Shown: positions 7,300-17,213 of the stretch, in pieces
Position numbering within the stretch: position 1 is the first letter of the stretch
How the letters are laid out: every line of letters starts with the position of its first letter
Assembly: GCA_045636425.1 (NCBI GenBank)
Contig: JAZTXM010000002.1
Location: 1-64,000 of the forward strand
Direction of reading: 5' to 3'
DNA: 64,000 bases
Source of the DNA: UMGS1883 sp045636425
GTDB lineage: Bacteria; Bacillota; Clostridia; UMGS1883
The notes under the pieces: model-generated
Seen by the model: the letters and a program-made list of their open reading frames with translations, nothing else
Told to the model about the DNA's origin: nothing
Database searches by the model: none
Made by a program: the position numbers and the translations under genes

Positions 7300-8916
7300 A
7301 TGAAAAAGCTTGCAGTTTTATTTTCAATTATCATCGTTTGCTTTGCATCAAATGCCTATGCGAAAGAAACCGCAGTTTTACCTGCCTTTGATGTGCATTT
7401 TAACGGAAACAAGGTAGACAGCACATATAGGGAATATCCCCTGCTTGTGTATAAGGACATTACATACTTCCCTATGACCTATTTTGACAGTCGTCATCTG
7501 GGACTTGTGACAGAGTGGGACGAAAAAACAAATACACTTACCATATCTAAGAAAAATATAAACTCTGTTCTTACTGCTTACAAAAGCGAAAATAAGAACA
7601 CGAAAAACAACAATGTTAATATATGCAATTTTAATATTATCGTAAATGCTAAAAAAATTGATAATAAAAAAGAAGAATATCCCCTTATAACATTTCGTGA
7701 TGTGACATATTTTCCGCTGACATGGCGTTTTGCGGTGGATGAATTTGGCTGGGAATACTCTTTTGACAGCGAAAACGGACTTACGATAAATTCAGCTAAT
7801 CACAGGGTAAAGATGCTTGATTTATCTGCATTGGAAATGAACTCCTATTATGACGGCTTTACTTGTGACGGAGAGTATTATTACCATCATAATTCAGCCA
7901 CGGGTTATATTTACAGAACACCTGTTAATGACCGAAGCCAACAGGAGGTTATTCATCATATCGGAAGCGGAATTCCCGCAGGACTAAGTTATGCAGACGG
8001 AAAGGTATACCTTTCCTACTATTCGGGCGGTGCTACTATGGGTACAAGCCACCGATACTATATTAATAAGGATAAAACCCTTACTAAGCTTGAAAGTCCG
8101 AAAGTGGGGATAGTAACTTACTATCGTGCCTACGGTGATGGAATTACGGCTGAATTATCCTTCTTTACCGGAACTTGGGAGTTTTTCTACTATATCGGAG
8201 ATAAAAAAACCGATGTTAAAATCCCCGGCATTTTCTTTGGCACGCCGGGACGACATTCATCAAGCGAGGTTATTCCTCCGCAAATTGCAGGAGATAACAT
8301 TTATGTAATCGGCTATAAGGGTGAGGAAGAAATAAAGACCTTAATTTCCGTAAATGTTAAGAGCGGTGAAATTTTGGAAATAGCTTCAAATGTTGATAAT
8401 TTTGAAGCATACGACACTTTTGTTGACGGAATAAAAATAATATATTCCGCCAAAGGTAAGCTTTATCAATACCACACCGAAACAAAAGAGCTTTTTGAAA
8501 TCGATAATGATTCAAAGCCGCTTATTATGATGGTGCCGATGGTACGAAAAGATATCAGCACCACCGAAAGCAACCCGTATCAGGGTATGTATGTTGTAAC
8601 GGGTGATGAAGAGGGCTGCAGCGTGTTTATGTTTGGCGACTACAGGGGAAAAGACCCGCAGCCACGTCAGGGAACGTTAATTATGGAGTTTTCACCCAAG
8701 ACAAGCTTTGGTTATCAAAACGGCTATTTAATAGCAAGGGACAAGTCTGAAAACCCCGAAGCAAGGCTCGTTGTTTTCGACCCGTGGAATGGTTTTTATG
8801 TAAAATCCCCATTCAGAAGTGCAGATGATGCAACTGCAATTACTATTTTCGGAAATACATTGATTTATAGAAATATAGAAACAGGAGAATTTTGCGAGGT
8901 TACACTGAAACCTTAA
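7300..8916 (+). CDS. Secreted protein, copper-amine-oxidase-N-like repeats plus DUF5050/propeller-like domain (paralogue 1)
   Basis: The protein has 538 residues. A signal peptide (MKKLAVLFSIIIVCFASNAYA) is followed by two repeats built on the same plan: YPLLVYKDITYFPMTYFD and YPLITFRDVTYFPLTWRF, each ending in a W-x-tail-LTI strand. These resemble the Cu_amine_oxidN1 stalk domain found on many secreted Clostridial proteins. The remaining ~370 residues show repeated VYLSYYSGG / GDNIYVIGYKG-type strands, typical of DUF5050/beta-propeller segments. It has GGGAGG before the ATG and lies 18 bp after the DUF512 gene. It is probably an exported cell-surface protein with no enzymatic motif. The next gene is a full-length paralogue. 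Confidence 0.75.
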   Translation: MKKLAVLFSIIIVCFASNAYAKETAVLPAFDVHFNGNKVDSTYREYPLLVYKDITYFPMTYFDSRHLGLVTEWDEKTNTLTISKKNINSVLTAYKSENKNTKNNNVNICNFNIIVNAKKIDNKKEEYPLITFRDVTYFPLTWRFAVDEFGWEYSFDSENGLTINSANHRVKMLDLSALEMNSYYDGFTCDGEYYYHHNSATGYIYRTPVNDRSQQEVIHHIGSGIPAGLSYADGKVYLSYYSGGATMGTSHRYYINKDKTLTKLESPKVGIVTYYRAYGDGITAELSFFTGTWEFFYYIGDKKTDVKIPGIFFGTPGRHSSSEVIPPQIAGDNIYVIGYKGEEEIKTLISVNVKSGEILEIASNVDNFEAYDTFVDGIKIIYSAKGKLYQYHTETKELFEIDNDSKPLIMMVPMVRKDISTTESNPYQGMYVVTGDEEGCSVFMFGDYRGKDPQPRQGTLIMEFSPKTSFGYQNGYLIARDKSENPEARLVVFDPWNGFYVKSPFRSADDATAITIFGNTLIYRNIETGEFCEVTLKP

Positions 8917-8929
8917 GGAGGTACTCTTT

Positions 8930-10555
8930 ATGAAAAAGATTGCGATTTTATTTACCATCATCATTCTTTCTATAGCATCAAATGCATATGCAAAGGAGTT
9001 TGCCACTATCCCCTCCTGCTCCGTTACATTAAGTGGACAGAGCGTGGATAATTCCTACAGACAGTTTCCGCTACTGCAGTATAAAGACATCGTATACTTC
9101 CCCATGACATACTACGATTGCCGTTTCCTTGGCGTTGCTACCAAGTGGAACACTGATACAAGCACTCTCGAAATTTCCAAGGAAAATATTTCGGGTGCAT
9201 TCCGTAATTACAATTGGGAATGGAAAAACGGAAAATCAAACGAAATTTCAATATGTAATTTTAATATCATAGTAAACGGAAAAGCTATTGACAACAAAAA
9301 CGAAGAATACCCTCTCATTCTTTTCCGTGATGTTACATACTTCCCCCTCACTTGGCGTTTTGCCGTTGATGAATTCGGGTGGGAATACAGTTACGATGAT
9401 AAAAACGGGCTTATTATAAACGCTGATAACTATATTTGCAAAACGCTTGATTTGCCCGATTTAAGAACGCAGATCAATCCCGATGGTGCGACCGACGGAA
9501 CATATTATTACTATACGGGTAATGATAAAAAGATTTATCGCTCCCCCGTAGATAATCCTTCCGCAAATGAACTCATATATACAACTGCTCATAACTACTA
9601 TCTCGAAGGCGGAAATAACAATATAGATTTTTCCGTTGAAAATGGGAATGTGTATATGGCTTATCGCACAGGTGCCTCAATGGGTACAAATTACCGCTTG
9701 AAAATCAATCCCGATGGCACCGTAGAGGACACACGAGAGGGCAGTTACCACGAAAGTTTTGCAGGCGGAAGCGAAACACGATATGACTGTGATGGCTTTA
9801 TTGTAAGAGTGTACCGTGGCGGAAAAGGAAATTCCCGTATCCTCTGGCAGATGGACGGCTCGGAAGATTATGTTGAAATTACTTCCGACGGAATTGTTTT
9901 TGCCGAAATAAATATTGACGAAAACCTCTCCGATTATACCAGTGTTTCGATATTAGGAAATAACCTCTACTTTGCAGGTTATAATAAAGAAAATGGCGAA
10001 AACAATCTGTACTCCTACAATATTGAAACAAAAGCTCTTACTCTTATAGCAAAAGATATAACGGGTTCGGTAGTTTTTACAGGTTGGGATAACGAAACAA
10101 ACAGTAATTCCGATATGATTGTTTATTATAATAACGGTAAGATATACCGCTATTCGAGTGCAAGCGGTAAAACAATCGTGCTTAAGGAAAACTCTCTCCC
10201 CTTGGTAAACGGTGTATGTTATCAGGGCACGCTATATCTTTACACAGAGAGCGAGGAAAAATCTGCGGTGGATTGTTACCCGAACTACGGTACCGGAAGC
10301 GGTGCGGGAACTACTATTTTTGAAACAACGCTCCCCACGGATGTGTATGTCAGGGACGGAATGCTTATTACCGAGTCTGTCGGAGATACAGACGGAGACA
10401 AAGACATACGCACCTGCGCATTCAATAACCCTTATCACTTTTTCCGTTCAAGTGACAGCATTTATTCGAACTTTTTCCTTGGCAACGGTAAACTTATATT
10501 TACTCCCGACGATATGACAACGCTTGTGGAAGTAGATTTGAATAAGACATTTTAA
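8930..10555 (+). CDS. Secreted protein, paralogue 2 of the preceding gene
   Basis: The protein has 541 residues with the same order: signal peptide ending SNAYA, two stalk repeats (FPLLQYKDIVYFPMTYYD and YPLILFRDVTYFPLTWRFAVDEFGWEYS) and a propeller-like C-terminal region. The stalk is much better conserved between the copies than the propeller. The ribosome site and spacer (GGAGGTACTCTTT) before both start codons are identical, so this is a tandem duplication including the leader. It ends 25 bp before der, so the pair is embedded in the DUF512-der operon. The cell-surface role is inferred from the signal peptide only. Confidence 0.75.
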   Translation: MKKIAILFTIIILSIASNAYAKEFATIPSCSVTLSGQSVDNSYRQFPLLQYKDIVYFPMTYYDCRFLGVATKWNTDTSTLEISKENISGAFRNYNWEWKNGKSNEISICNFNIIVNGKAIDNKNEEYPLILFRDVTYFPLTWRFAVDEFGWEYSYDDKNGLIINADNYICKTLDLPDLRTQINPDGATDGTYYYYTGNDKKIYRSPVDNPSANELIYTTAHNYYLEGGNNNIDFSVENGNVYMAYRTGASMGTNYRLKINPDGTVEDTREGSYHESFAGGSETRYDCDGFIVRVYRGGKGNSRILWQMDGSEDYVEITSDGIVFAEINIDENLSDYTSVSILGNNLYFAGYNKENGENNLYSYNIETKALTLIAKDITGSVVFTGWDNETNSNSDMIVYYNNGKIYRYSSASGKTIVLKENSLPLVNGVCYQGTLYLYTESEEKSAVDCYPNYGTGSGAGTTIFETTLPTDVYVRDGMLITESVGDTDGDKDIRTCAFNNPYHFFRSSDSIYSNFFLGNGKLIFTPDDMTTLVEVDLNKTF

Positions 10556-10580
10556 CTAATTAAGAAAGGGGCAAAAAGAA

Positions 10581-11906
10581 ATGTCAAAGCCCATTATTGC
10601 CATAGTTGGCAGACCGAATGTGGGTAAATCCACATTATTTAATAAAATAGCAGGAAAGCGCATATCTATTGTTGAGGATACGCCCGGCGTTACCCGTGAC
10701 CGTATATTTGCGGACGGTGAATGGTGCGGAAAAACCTTTACCATGATTGACACGGGCGGTATCGAGCCGTATTCAAAGGATATTATCCTTGAACAGATGA
10801 GGATGCAGGCGGAGTTTGCAATCGATATGGCGCACGTGATAATTTTTATGACCGATATCCGTGACGGTATGACAGCGGCAGACCAGGAGGTTTGCACAAT
10901 GCTTCAAAAGTCGGGGAAACCCATCGTGCTTGTTGTAAACAAGGTTGACACCCCCGGTGAGCCGCCACTTGATTTCTATGAATTTTACAATCTTGGACTT
11001 GGCGACCCCATTGCAATTTCTTCGCTCCACAAAATGGGTGTTGGCGATGTTCTGGACGAATGTGTAAAGCACTTCCCCACCGCCGAGGAGGAGGAAGAGG
11101 ACGATACTATCAAGATTGCCATTGTTGGTAAGCCAAACGCAGGCAAAAGCTCCCTTGTAAATAAACTTTTGGGAGAAAACCGAGTGATTGTATCAAACAT
11201 TGCAGGAACTACACGTGACAGCATAGATACACTCTATGAGCATAACGGAGAAAAGTATACACTTATCGATACGGCAGGAATCCGCAGAAAATCAAAGGTA
11301 ACGGATTCTCTTGAACGCTACAGCGTTATCCGTTCATACAGTGCTGTTGAGCGTTGTGATGTGTGCCTTATTATGATTGATGCAACAGAGGGCATTTCCG
11401 AACAGGATGCCAAAATTGCAGGCTACGCCCATGACGAGGGCAAGGCATCCATTATTTGCGTAAATAAGTGGGATTTGGTCGAAAAGGATAACAGCAGTGT
11501 AAACGAATTTACTAAGGAAATCCACGAAAAATTAAGCTTTATGACATATGCGCCCATTCTCTTTATATCGGCACAGACGGGACAGAGGCTTAATAATATT
11601 TTTGAAATGGTGACATATGTCACAAATCAGAACTCCATGCGTCTTCAGACAGGTGTGCTTAATGACTGCCTTGCAGAGGCTACAATGCGTGTTCAGCCGC
11701 CCAGTGACAAGGGTAAGAGATTAAAGCTTTATTATATGACGCAGGTCAGTGTAAAGCCTCCCACGTTTGTTATTTTTGTTAACGACCACGAGCTGGCACA
11801 TTTCAGCTACATCCGCTATATTGAAAACTGCATCCGTGATGCGTTCAATCTAAAGGCTACACCACTTAAGTTTATAGTTCGCGAAAGAAATAAGGAAACA
11901 AAATAA
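10581..11906 (+). CDS. der: Ribosome biogenesis GTPase Der (EngA)
   Basis: Tandem-GTPase protein of 441 residues that acts in 50S subunit assembly. The first G domain has GRPNVGKST, DTGG and NKVD; the second (from ~residue 177) has GKPNAGKSS, DTAG and NKWD. A C-terminal KH-like domain completes the family layout. It has AGAAAGGGG before the ATG. It is followed by plsY and gpsA, a common Firmicute order. Confidence 0.97.
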   Translation: MSKPIIAIVGRPNVGKSTLFNKIAGKRISIVEDTPGVTRDRIFADGEWCGKTFTMIDTGGIEPYSKDIILEQMRMQAEFAIDMAHVIIFMTDIRDGMTAADQEVCTMLQKSGKPIVLVVNKVDTPGEPPLDFYEFYNLGLGDPIAISSLHKMGVGDVLDECVKHFPTAEEEEEDDTIKIAIVGKPNAGKSSLVNKLLGENRVIVSNIAGTTRDSIDTLYEHNGEKYTLIDTAGIRRKSKVTDSLERYSVIRSYSAVERCDVCLIMIDATEGISEQDAKIAGYAHDEGKASIICVNKWDLVEKDNSSVNEFTKEIHEKLSFMTYAPILFISAQTGQRLNNIFEMVTYVTNQNSMRLQTGVLNDCLAEATMRVQPPSDKGKRLKLYYMTQVSVKPPTFVIFVNDHELAHFSYIRYIENCIRDAFNLKATPLKFIVRERNKETK

Positions 11907-11928
11907 GTTCGAAAGGGTTTGATTAACT

Positions 11929-12531
11929 TTGGCACTTAAAATTATACTATGCTTAATATTCGGCTACCTTTTCGGTTCGCTGAATTTTGCAATCATATAT
12001 TCAAAATTAAAGGGTGACGATATCCGAAACCACGGCAGCGGAAACGCCGGGGCTACCAATGTACTGCGTACCTACGGAAAGGGTGCGGCGGCAATTGTAT
12101 TCGCTCTTGACATTTTAAAAGGCGTTATTGCCGTAATGATTACACGCATATTCTTTGATGATATGCTTTATGACTGCGTTTCAGCTCTCGGTGCGGTACT
12201 GGGACATAATTTCCCACTTTATTACGGATTTAAGGGAGGCAAAGGCGTCGCAACAAGCCTGGCGGTACTTCTTGTTTTGAACTATCCCACGGCACTTATT
12301 GGGGTGGCGGCATTTATAATTGTTGTCCTTGTTACAAAATATGTTTCGCTTTCATCGATTCTTGCGGCAGTGGCGGCAATGATAAGTGCGTTTGTATTTT
12401 TCAGAGTTAATGAATTTTCAATTTTCTGCTTGATTATAGGGACACTTTGCATATACAGACACCGTTCCAATATAAAAAGGCTTTTAAACGGTACCGAAAG
12501 CAAGCTTGGTCAGAAAAAGAAAGGACAATAA
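11929..12531 (+). CDS. plsY: Glycerol-3-phosphate acyltransferase PlsY
   Basis: Integral membrane acyltransferase of 200 residues that moves an acyl group from acyl-phosphate to sn-glycerol-3-phosphate, the first step of phospholipid synthesis. Conserved cytoplasmic loops are clear: GSGNAGATNVLRTYG and GHNFPLYYGFKGGKGVAT, with about five membrane helices. The start is a TTG at 11929 with GAAAGGG 11 nt upstream. The stop lies 1 bp before the gpsA start. Grouping with gpsA makes substrate (G3P) supply and use adjacent. Confidence 0.95.
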   Translation: MALKIILCLIFGYLFGSLNFAIIYSKLKGDDIRNHGSGNAGATNVLRTYGKGAAAIVFALDILKGVIAVMITRIFFDDMLYDCVSALGAVLGHNFPLYYGFKGGKGVATSLAVLLVLNYPTALIGVAAFIIVVLVTKYVSLSSILAAVAAMISAFVFFRVNEFSIFCLIIGTLCIYRHRSNIKRLLNGTESKLGQKKKGQ

Positions 12532-12532
12532 T

Positions 12533-13531
12533 ATGAAAATTTCAGTTATCGGCAGCGGCGGCTGGGGAACTGCAATTGCACTTCTCCTGTGCTCCAACGG
12601 ACACGAAATCTGTCTGTGGTCATACAAAAAAGAAGAAAGCGAAAGACTTCGCCAGGATCGTGAAAACCGCGAATTCCTCCCGGGCGTAAGCTTTGGAGAT
12701 TATAATATTACATTTACAAGCGATATTGAGGAAGCGGCATCCTTTGGTGAAATTATTGTTTCCGCCGTTCCCTCGAAGGCTGTGCCTACTACAGCACGTG
12801 CCTTGGGAAAGGTAGCTGACGGAAAAACCCTTGTAAATATTTCAAAGGGTATTGATGAGGAAAGGCTTTGCCGTCTCAGCGAAACCTTTGAACATGAGAT
12901 GCCCTCCTCTGTAGTGGCCGTTCTCAGCGGTCCTTCTCATGCAGAAGAGGTTGCACGTGGTATTCCCACAACAAATGTTATTGCCTGCAAGAATAGGGAA
13001 ATGGCACAGAAGCTTCAGGATGTATTCATGTCCCCCACTTTCCGTGTATATACAAATGATGATGTCGCAGGGGTGGAATTTGGCGGTGCACTGAAAAATA
13101 TTATTGCCCTTTGTGCCGGTATTACGGACGGCCTCGGCTACGGAGATAATACGAAAGCCGCCCTTATGACACGCGGAATTCACGAAATAACACGCCTGGG
13201 AGTAGCTTTGGGTGCAAAAAAGGAAACCTTTGCAGGGCTTTCGGGTATAGGCGACCTTATTGTAACATGTACCTCCATGCACAGCCGTAACCGCCGTGCA
13301 GGAATTCTTATCGGGCAGGGTAAAACACTTTCGGAGGCTCTGGATGAAGTTCATATGACCGTTGAGGGCGTATGTGCTACACAGGCCGCCTACAAGCTTT
13401 CTAAGAAGCATGGCATCGAAATGCCCATTGTAAGCGCGGCATACAAAGTCCTTTTTGAAAATGCCGACCCACGCAAAGCTGTGGCAGAGCTTATGACACG
13501 GGACAAAAAAAGCGAGGCTGATATACTTTGA
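12533..13531 (+). CDS. gpsA: NAD(P)H-dependent glycerol-3-phosphate dehydrogenase
   Basis: The protein has 332 residues. It has a Rossmann start GSGGWGTAIALLL, SKGI (~residue 103), LSGPSHAEEV and the catalytic-region GALKNIIALCAGITDGLGYGDNTKAALMTRG. It makes sn-glycerol-3-phosphate from dihydroxyacetone phosphate for PlsY. The ATG at 12533 has AAGGACA upstream and directly abuts plsY; an in-frame upstream GTG would add nine non-homologous residues. The TGA stop overlaps the next gene's TTG start (TTGA). Confidence 0.96.
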   Translation: MKISVIGSGGWGTAIALLLCSNGHEICLWSYKKEESERLRQDRENREFLPGVSFGDYNITFTSDIEEAASFGEIIVSAVPSKAVPTTARALGKVADGKTLVNISKGIDEERLCRLSETFEHEMPSSVVAVLSGPSHAEEVARGIPTTNVIACKNREMAQKLQDVFMSPTFRVYTNDDVAGVEFGGALKNIIALCAGITDGLGYGDNTKAALMTRGIHEITRLGVALGAKKETFAGLSGIGDLIVTCTSMHSRNRRAGILIGQGKTLSEALDEVHMTVEGVCATQAAYKLSKKHGIEMPIVSAAYKVLFENADPRKAVAELMTRDKKSEADIL

Positions 13532-14721
13532 AAATTGCAGTAATCGGCGGCGGTGCGAGTGGCATTGCTGCGGCAATTTACGCAAAACGAAATAATGTGA
13601 AAAATTCTGTCACCGTGTTTGAACGCGGTGACAGAATTTTAAAAAAGCTTTTGGCTACGGGAAACGGCAGATGCAATCTATCAAATGAAAGCATATCTCC
13701 CGAAAATTATTTTTCCCATACCCCCGGTGCCGTAGAGCAAATTCTTTCTGCCTTCCCCGAAAACGAAGAAAGGCAGTTTTTTGCGAGCATTGGAATACTT
13801 TTATGCACCGAAAACGGCAGAATATATCCCTATTCTCGCAGGGCAAATGCGGTCAGTGACGCATTAAGATTTGAATGTGAAAGGCTTGGAATAAGAATTT
13901 GTACCAACGCCTTTATAGATAGAATTACCACGAGGGACAAGCTTTTTATTATAAAAGGAGAGCAGTTTGACAACGTTATTATTTCCTGCGGCGGAATGTC
14001 CGCCCCCTCCTTTGGGACTGACGGAAATTCCTTTAAGCTTTTAAAGGCTTTGGGACACACCGTTACCCCTACCTGTTATGCCCTGTCCCCCGTTAAGGTA
14101 AAGGAAAATGTAAAGTCCCTTAAGGGAATACGCACACATTGCACTGTTACGCTTTATAATAAAAACAATGCTGTAAAGCAGGAACACGGCGAGCTTCAGC
14201 TAACCGACTATGGGCTTTCGGGAATTGCAATAATGCAGCTTTCAAGGCTCTCTACAAAAGGCAGTGTAATCACGATTGATTTGATGCCCGATTTTTCAAA
14301 AGATGAGCTTTCGATGTTTTTAAGCGAAAGAAGAAAGAATCTTTCTCATCTTAATGCGGAGGATTTTCTGACGGGATTTTTGCACAAGGCGTTGGGGCAG
14401 TACATTTTGGGAAGATGCGGCATTTCGGCTACACTTCCTGCTTCAAAGCTTGGCGAAAAGGAAATTTCCATGCTTGCAAAAGAACTTAAGGAGCTTTCCT
14501 TTACCGTGGATAGTGTACTTGGCAAAGAACAATCCCAGGCAACAAGTGGGGGTGCACTTTTATCGGAATTCAACACGGAAACACTCGAATCAAAAAAGCT
14601 CCCCGGTCTTTATTGCACGGGAGAAGCACTTGACTGCGTGGGAGACTGCGGAGGCTACAATTTACATTGGGCATGGGCAACGGCATACGTTGCCGCTAAA
14701 GGACTGAATGAAAATGCTTAA
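13528..14721 (+). CDS. HI0933-family flavoprotein (BaiN/RdsA-like NAD(P)/FAD oxidoreductase)
   Basis: The protein has 397 residues. An FAD-binding Rossmann start (VIGGGASGIAAAIYA) is followed by KKLLATGNGRCNLSN, the hallmark of the HI0933 family, and the C-terminal GLYCTGEALDCVGDCGGYNLHWAWATA flavin motif. Family members include BaiN-like enol/steroid reductases, but most have no known substrate. It starts in a TTGA overlap with gpsA and overlaps the next gene by 14 bp, so it is translationally coupled in the plsY-gpsA operon. Confidence 0.9.
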   Translation: MKIAVIGGGASGIAAAIYAKRNNVKNSVTVFERGDRILKKLLATGNGRCNLSNESISPENYFSHTPGAVEQILSAFPENEERQFFASIGILLCTENGRIYPYSRRANAVSDALRFECERLGIRICTNAFIDRITTRDKLFIIKGEQFDNVIISCGGMSAPSFGTDGNSFKLLKALGHTVTPTCYALSPVKVKENVKSLKGIRTHCTVTLYNKNNAVKQEHGELQLTDYGLSGIAIMQLSRLSTKGSVITIDLMPDFSKDELSMFLSERRKNLSHLNAEDFLTGFLHKALGQYILGRCGISATLPASKLGEKEISMLAKELKELSFTVDSVLGKEQSQATSGGALLSEFNTETLESKKLPGLYCTGEALDCVGDCGGYNLHWAWATAYVAAKGLNENA

Positions 14722-16276
14722 AATAACAAATCTTTTACTGCCAATTAAATATACCGACGAGGATGTTAAATCCGCCATTAAAAAGAAGCTTCGCATAGGC
14801 GACTATGACATTTTATCATTTGAAATTATAAAGGATTCTATCGATGCACATAAAAGGGGTGAAATACACCGCTGTGTAAGCGTCGGAGTCCGTCTTCGCG
14901 GTGAGAAGCGTTTTCTTGAAATAAAAGGCGTAGAGCCGTGGGAAAAATTTGAATATGAGTACCCTCCCACCTCTAAGCTTTCAAAATGCCCCGTTGTTGT
15001 GGGAAGCGGTCCTGCCGGACTTTTTGCGGCACATATCCTCGCCGTCTGCGGTGCTTGTCCCATTCTTATTGAACGAGGCACGGACGTGGATAGCAGAAGA
15101 AAAGCGGTGGACTCCTTTTTCTCAAGAGGTAAATTGGATACAGAGAGCAATATTCAATTTGGCGAGGGCGGTGCAGGAACATTTTCCGACGGCAAATTAA
15201 CCACAGGAACAAAGGACCCTCGGCAAAGAAAAGTTCTCGAAGAATTTATAAAGCACGGCGCTCCTGAAGAAATCGCCTACGCAGGGAAGCCGCATATCGG
15301 CACGGATTTACTTTCGGAAATCATTAAAAATATGCGTAATGAAATCATATCTCTTGGTGGCGAAGTGAGATTCGGCACAAGGCTTGACGATATTTATATT
15401 AAGGATAACCGCGTTACGGGGATAAAAACGAGCAAGGGTGATATAGAAACCGACTGTGTAGTTCTTGCAATCGGACACAGTGCACGTGACACGGTGAAAA
15501 TGCTTCTGTCGCATAACATCCCTATGGAACGTAAAAGCTTTTCGGTGGGAGTAAGGATTGAGCATCCTCAAAAAATGATAAATGAAGCACTTTATCATAA
15601 ATTTGCTTCCCGCCTTCCTGCCGCAGACTATAAGCTGGCAGTGCATCTTAAGGACGGCAGGGGTGTCTACACCTTCTGTATGTGTCCCGGCGGAAGCGTT
15701 GTTGCCGCCGCAAGCGAGGAAAACAGTGTCGTAACCAACGGAATGAGTAATTTTGCCCGTGACGGAGAAAATGCCAACAGTGCACTTTTGGTTTCAGTTC
15801 TTCCCACGGATTTTGAGGGGAATGACGTTTTAGCCGGAATGGAATTTCAGCGTAAGCTTGAAAAAAGTGCCTTTTATATGGGCGGTGGAAATTACTTTGC
15901 CCCTGTCCAGACCTCGGCTGATTTTATCCGCGGACAGAAAAGTGTTTCATTAGGAAACGTAAATCCCACCTACCCTGTAGGTGTTACTTGCTCCAACTTA
16001 GGACAGCTTTTCCCCGAATTTGTTACAAGCTCACTTAGGGAAGCAATCCCCCTTATGGACAGAAAGCTCCACGGTTTTGCACTTCCCGATGCGGTTTTGA
16101 CAGGAGTTGAAAGCCGTTCCTCCTCCCCTGTCCGCATTATCCGCGATGAAAGGTGCCAATCCTTTATAAAAGGGCTGTATCCCTGCGGAGAGGGTGCAGG
16201 CTATGCAGGCGGAATCATGAGTGCCGCTGTTGACGGAATCCGTGTTGCCGAGCATGTTTTGAAACAAGATTCTTAA
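14708..16276 (+). CDS. FAD-dependent dehydrogenase, COG2509 type
   Basis: The protein has 522 residues. An N-terminal ~90-residue cap (KITNLLLPIKYTDEDVKSAIKKKL) precedes the Rossmann motif VVVGSGPAGLFAAHILA. GEGGAGTFSDGKL and the closing GLYPCGEGAGYAGGIMSAAVDG are characteristic of this uncharacterised FAD-dependent dehydrogenase family, widespread in Clostridia. The start is ATG 14708 or 14714, both inside the end of the preceding gene. It ends tail-to-tail with ylbJ, with a 62-bp overlap. Substrate unknown. Confidence 0.88.
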   Translation: MKMLKITNLLLPIKYTDEDVKSAIKKKLRIGDYDILSFEIIKDSIDAHKRGEIHRCVSVGVRLRGEKRFLEIKGVEPWEKFEYEYPPTSKLSKCPVVVGSGPAGLFAAHILAVCGACPILIERGTDVDSRRKAVDSFFSRGKLDTESNIQFGEGGAGTFSDGKLTTGTKDPRQRKVLEEFIKHGAPEEIAYAGKPHIGTDLLSEIIKNMRNEIISLGGEVRFGTRLDDIYIKDNRVTGIKTSKGDIETDCVVLAIGHSARDTVKMLLSHNIPMERKSFSVGVRIEHPQKMINEALYHKFASRLPAADYKLAVHLKDGRGVYTFCMCPGGSVVAAASEENSVVTNGMSNFARDGENANSALLVSVLPTDFEGNDVLAGMEFQRKLEKSAFYMGGGNYFAPVQTSADFIRGQKSVSLGNVNPTYPVGVTCSNLGQLFPEFVTSSLREAIPLMDRKLHGFALPDAVLTGVESRSSSPVRIIRDERCQSFIKGLYPCGEGAGYAGGIMSAAVDGIRVAEHVLKQDS

Positions 16277-17201
16277 CTAACATTAGGGCGAGTATTCCTG
16301 TTGAAGCAAACAGAATAAGGCTTAAGTCATTAAAGCAGATTTTTGTAATAACAAAGGCTATCAAAGAAGCCGCAAGCTTCACAAGGTAATAATTTTTCAT
16401 GGAAAAAACACCGCCTGTAAGTGCATCAGCCTGAAAATGGACACTTAGTCCGCCCCATGCAATAAAAGCACTTATAAGCGGCAGGGCATCATATCCATAG
16501 CGGGACAGTTCACTGCACCCCCTTGTGACCTCTCCTATTCCGCACAAAAAGCTATATTGGCCTAAAGGAAATATTTCCAGCACAGCACTGAAAGTAATAA
16601 CAAACACACATGCGGTAATAATTGCACTTCCGCTTTGAACTGCCGCACTTGTAACAAGCTTTCCCAAGGAAGGCTTGTTTTTTTTGTATTCATTAAGGCT
16701 TTCTGAAAAGGTTTCCTTTTTTTCAGAAAAGCTTCCTCCAAAAAGACAGGCACAAATAAGGGCACACAGCACTTGCACTAAAAAAAGATTTACTCCCACA
16801 CTCTTGCCCCCAAAAAAGCTGATTCCGATTGTCCCGATTACAAAAAGAGGCCCTGCATTGTTGCAAATGGGCAGGAGCTTTTCTGCCTCCTCCTTAGTGA
16901 TTTGCCCCGCCTCAAAGCTTTCCAGGACGGCTTTTGCACCTGCTCCGTAACCACCCAATAGTCCCGTAACAAAGCATATACATCCTACGGGGCTTATTCC
17001 GGTAAGCGGCGAAATAACCTTGGAGAATATTATCCCCAAAGGCCTTGAAAATCCGCTTTTTATAATACAGGAGCTTACAAACATAAACGGAAGAAGCGAC
17101 GGTATAACCGCATTCATACATAGCGCCAAGCCGCTTTGTGCCCCCCACAAAACCTGAGCGGGAAAAAGTGCAAAACACGCACAAACTATAAAGAATAACA
17201 T
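16215..17201 (-). CDS. ylbJ: Sporulation integral membrane protein YlbJ-like
   Basis: Polytopic membrane protein of 328 residues with the nucleoside-recognition (Gate) fold: MNAVIPSLLPFMFVSS at the start and GLLGGYGAGAKAV after the third helix. YlbJ is made in the mother cell under sigma-E in Bacillus and is needed for the spore cortex. Its ribosome site overlaps the yqfC stop codon 12 bp upstream, so the two are coupled. The last 20 codons overlap the end of the convergent FAD gene, leaving no room for a terminator between them. Confidence 0.82.
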   Translation of the reverse strand: MLFFIVCACFALFPAQVLWGAQSGLALCMNAVIPSLLPFMFVSSCIIKSGFSRPLGIIFSKVISPLTGISPVGCICFVTGLLGGYGAGAKAVLESFEAGQITKEEAEKLLPICNNAGPLFVIGTIGISFFGGKSVGVNLFLVQVLCALICACLFGGSFSEKKETFSESLNEYKKNKPSLGKLVTSAAVQSGSAIITACVFVITFSAVLEIFPLGQYSFLCGIGEVTRGCSELSRYGYDALPLISAFIAWGGLSVHFQADALTGGVFSMKNYYLVKLAASLIAFVITKICFNDLSLILFASTGILALMLVKNLVSKHARQHGFRQQRHS

Positions 17202-17213
17202 ATTTTACCTCCC

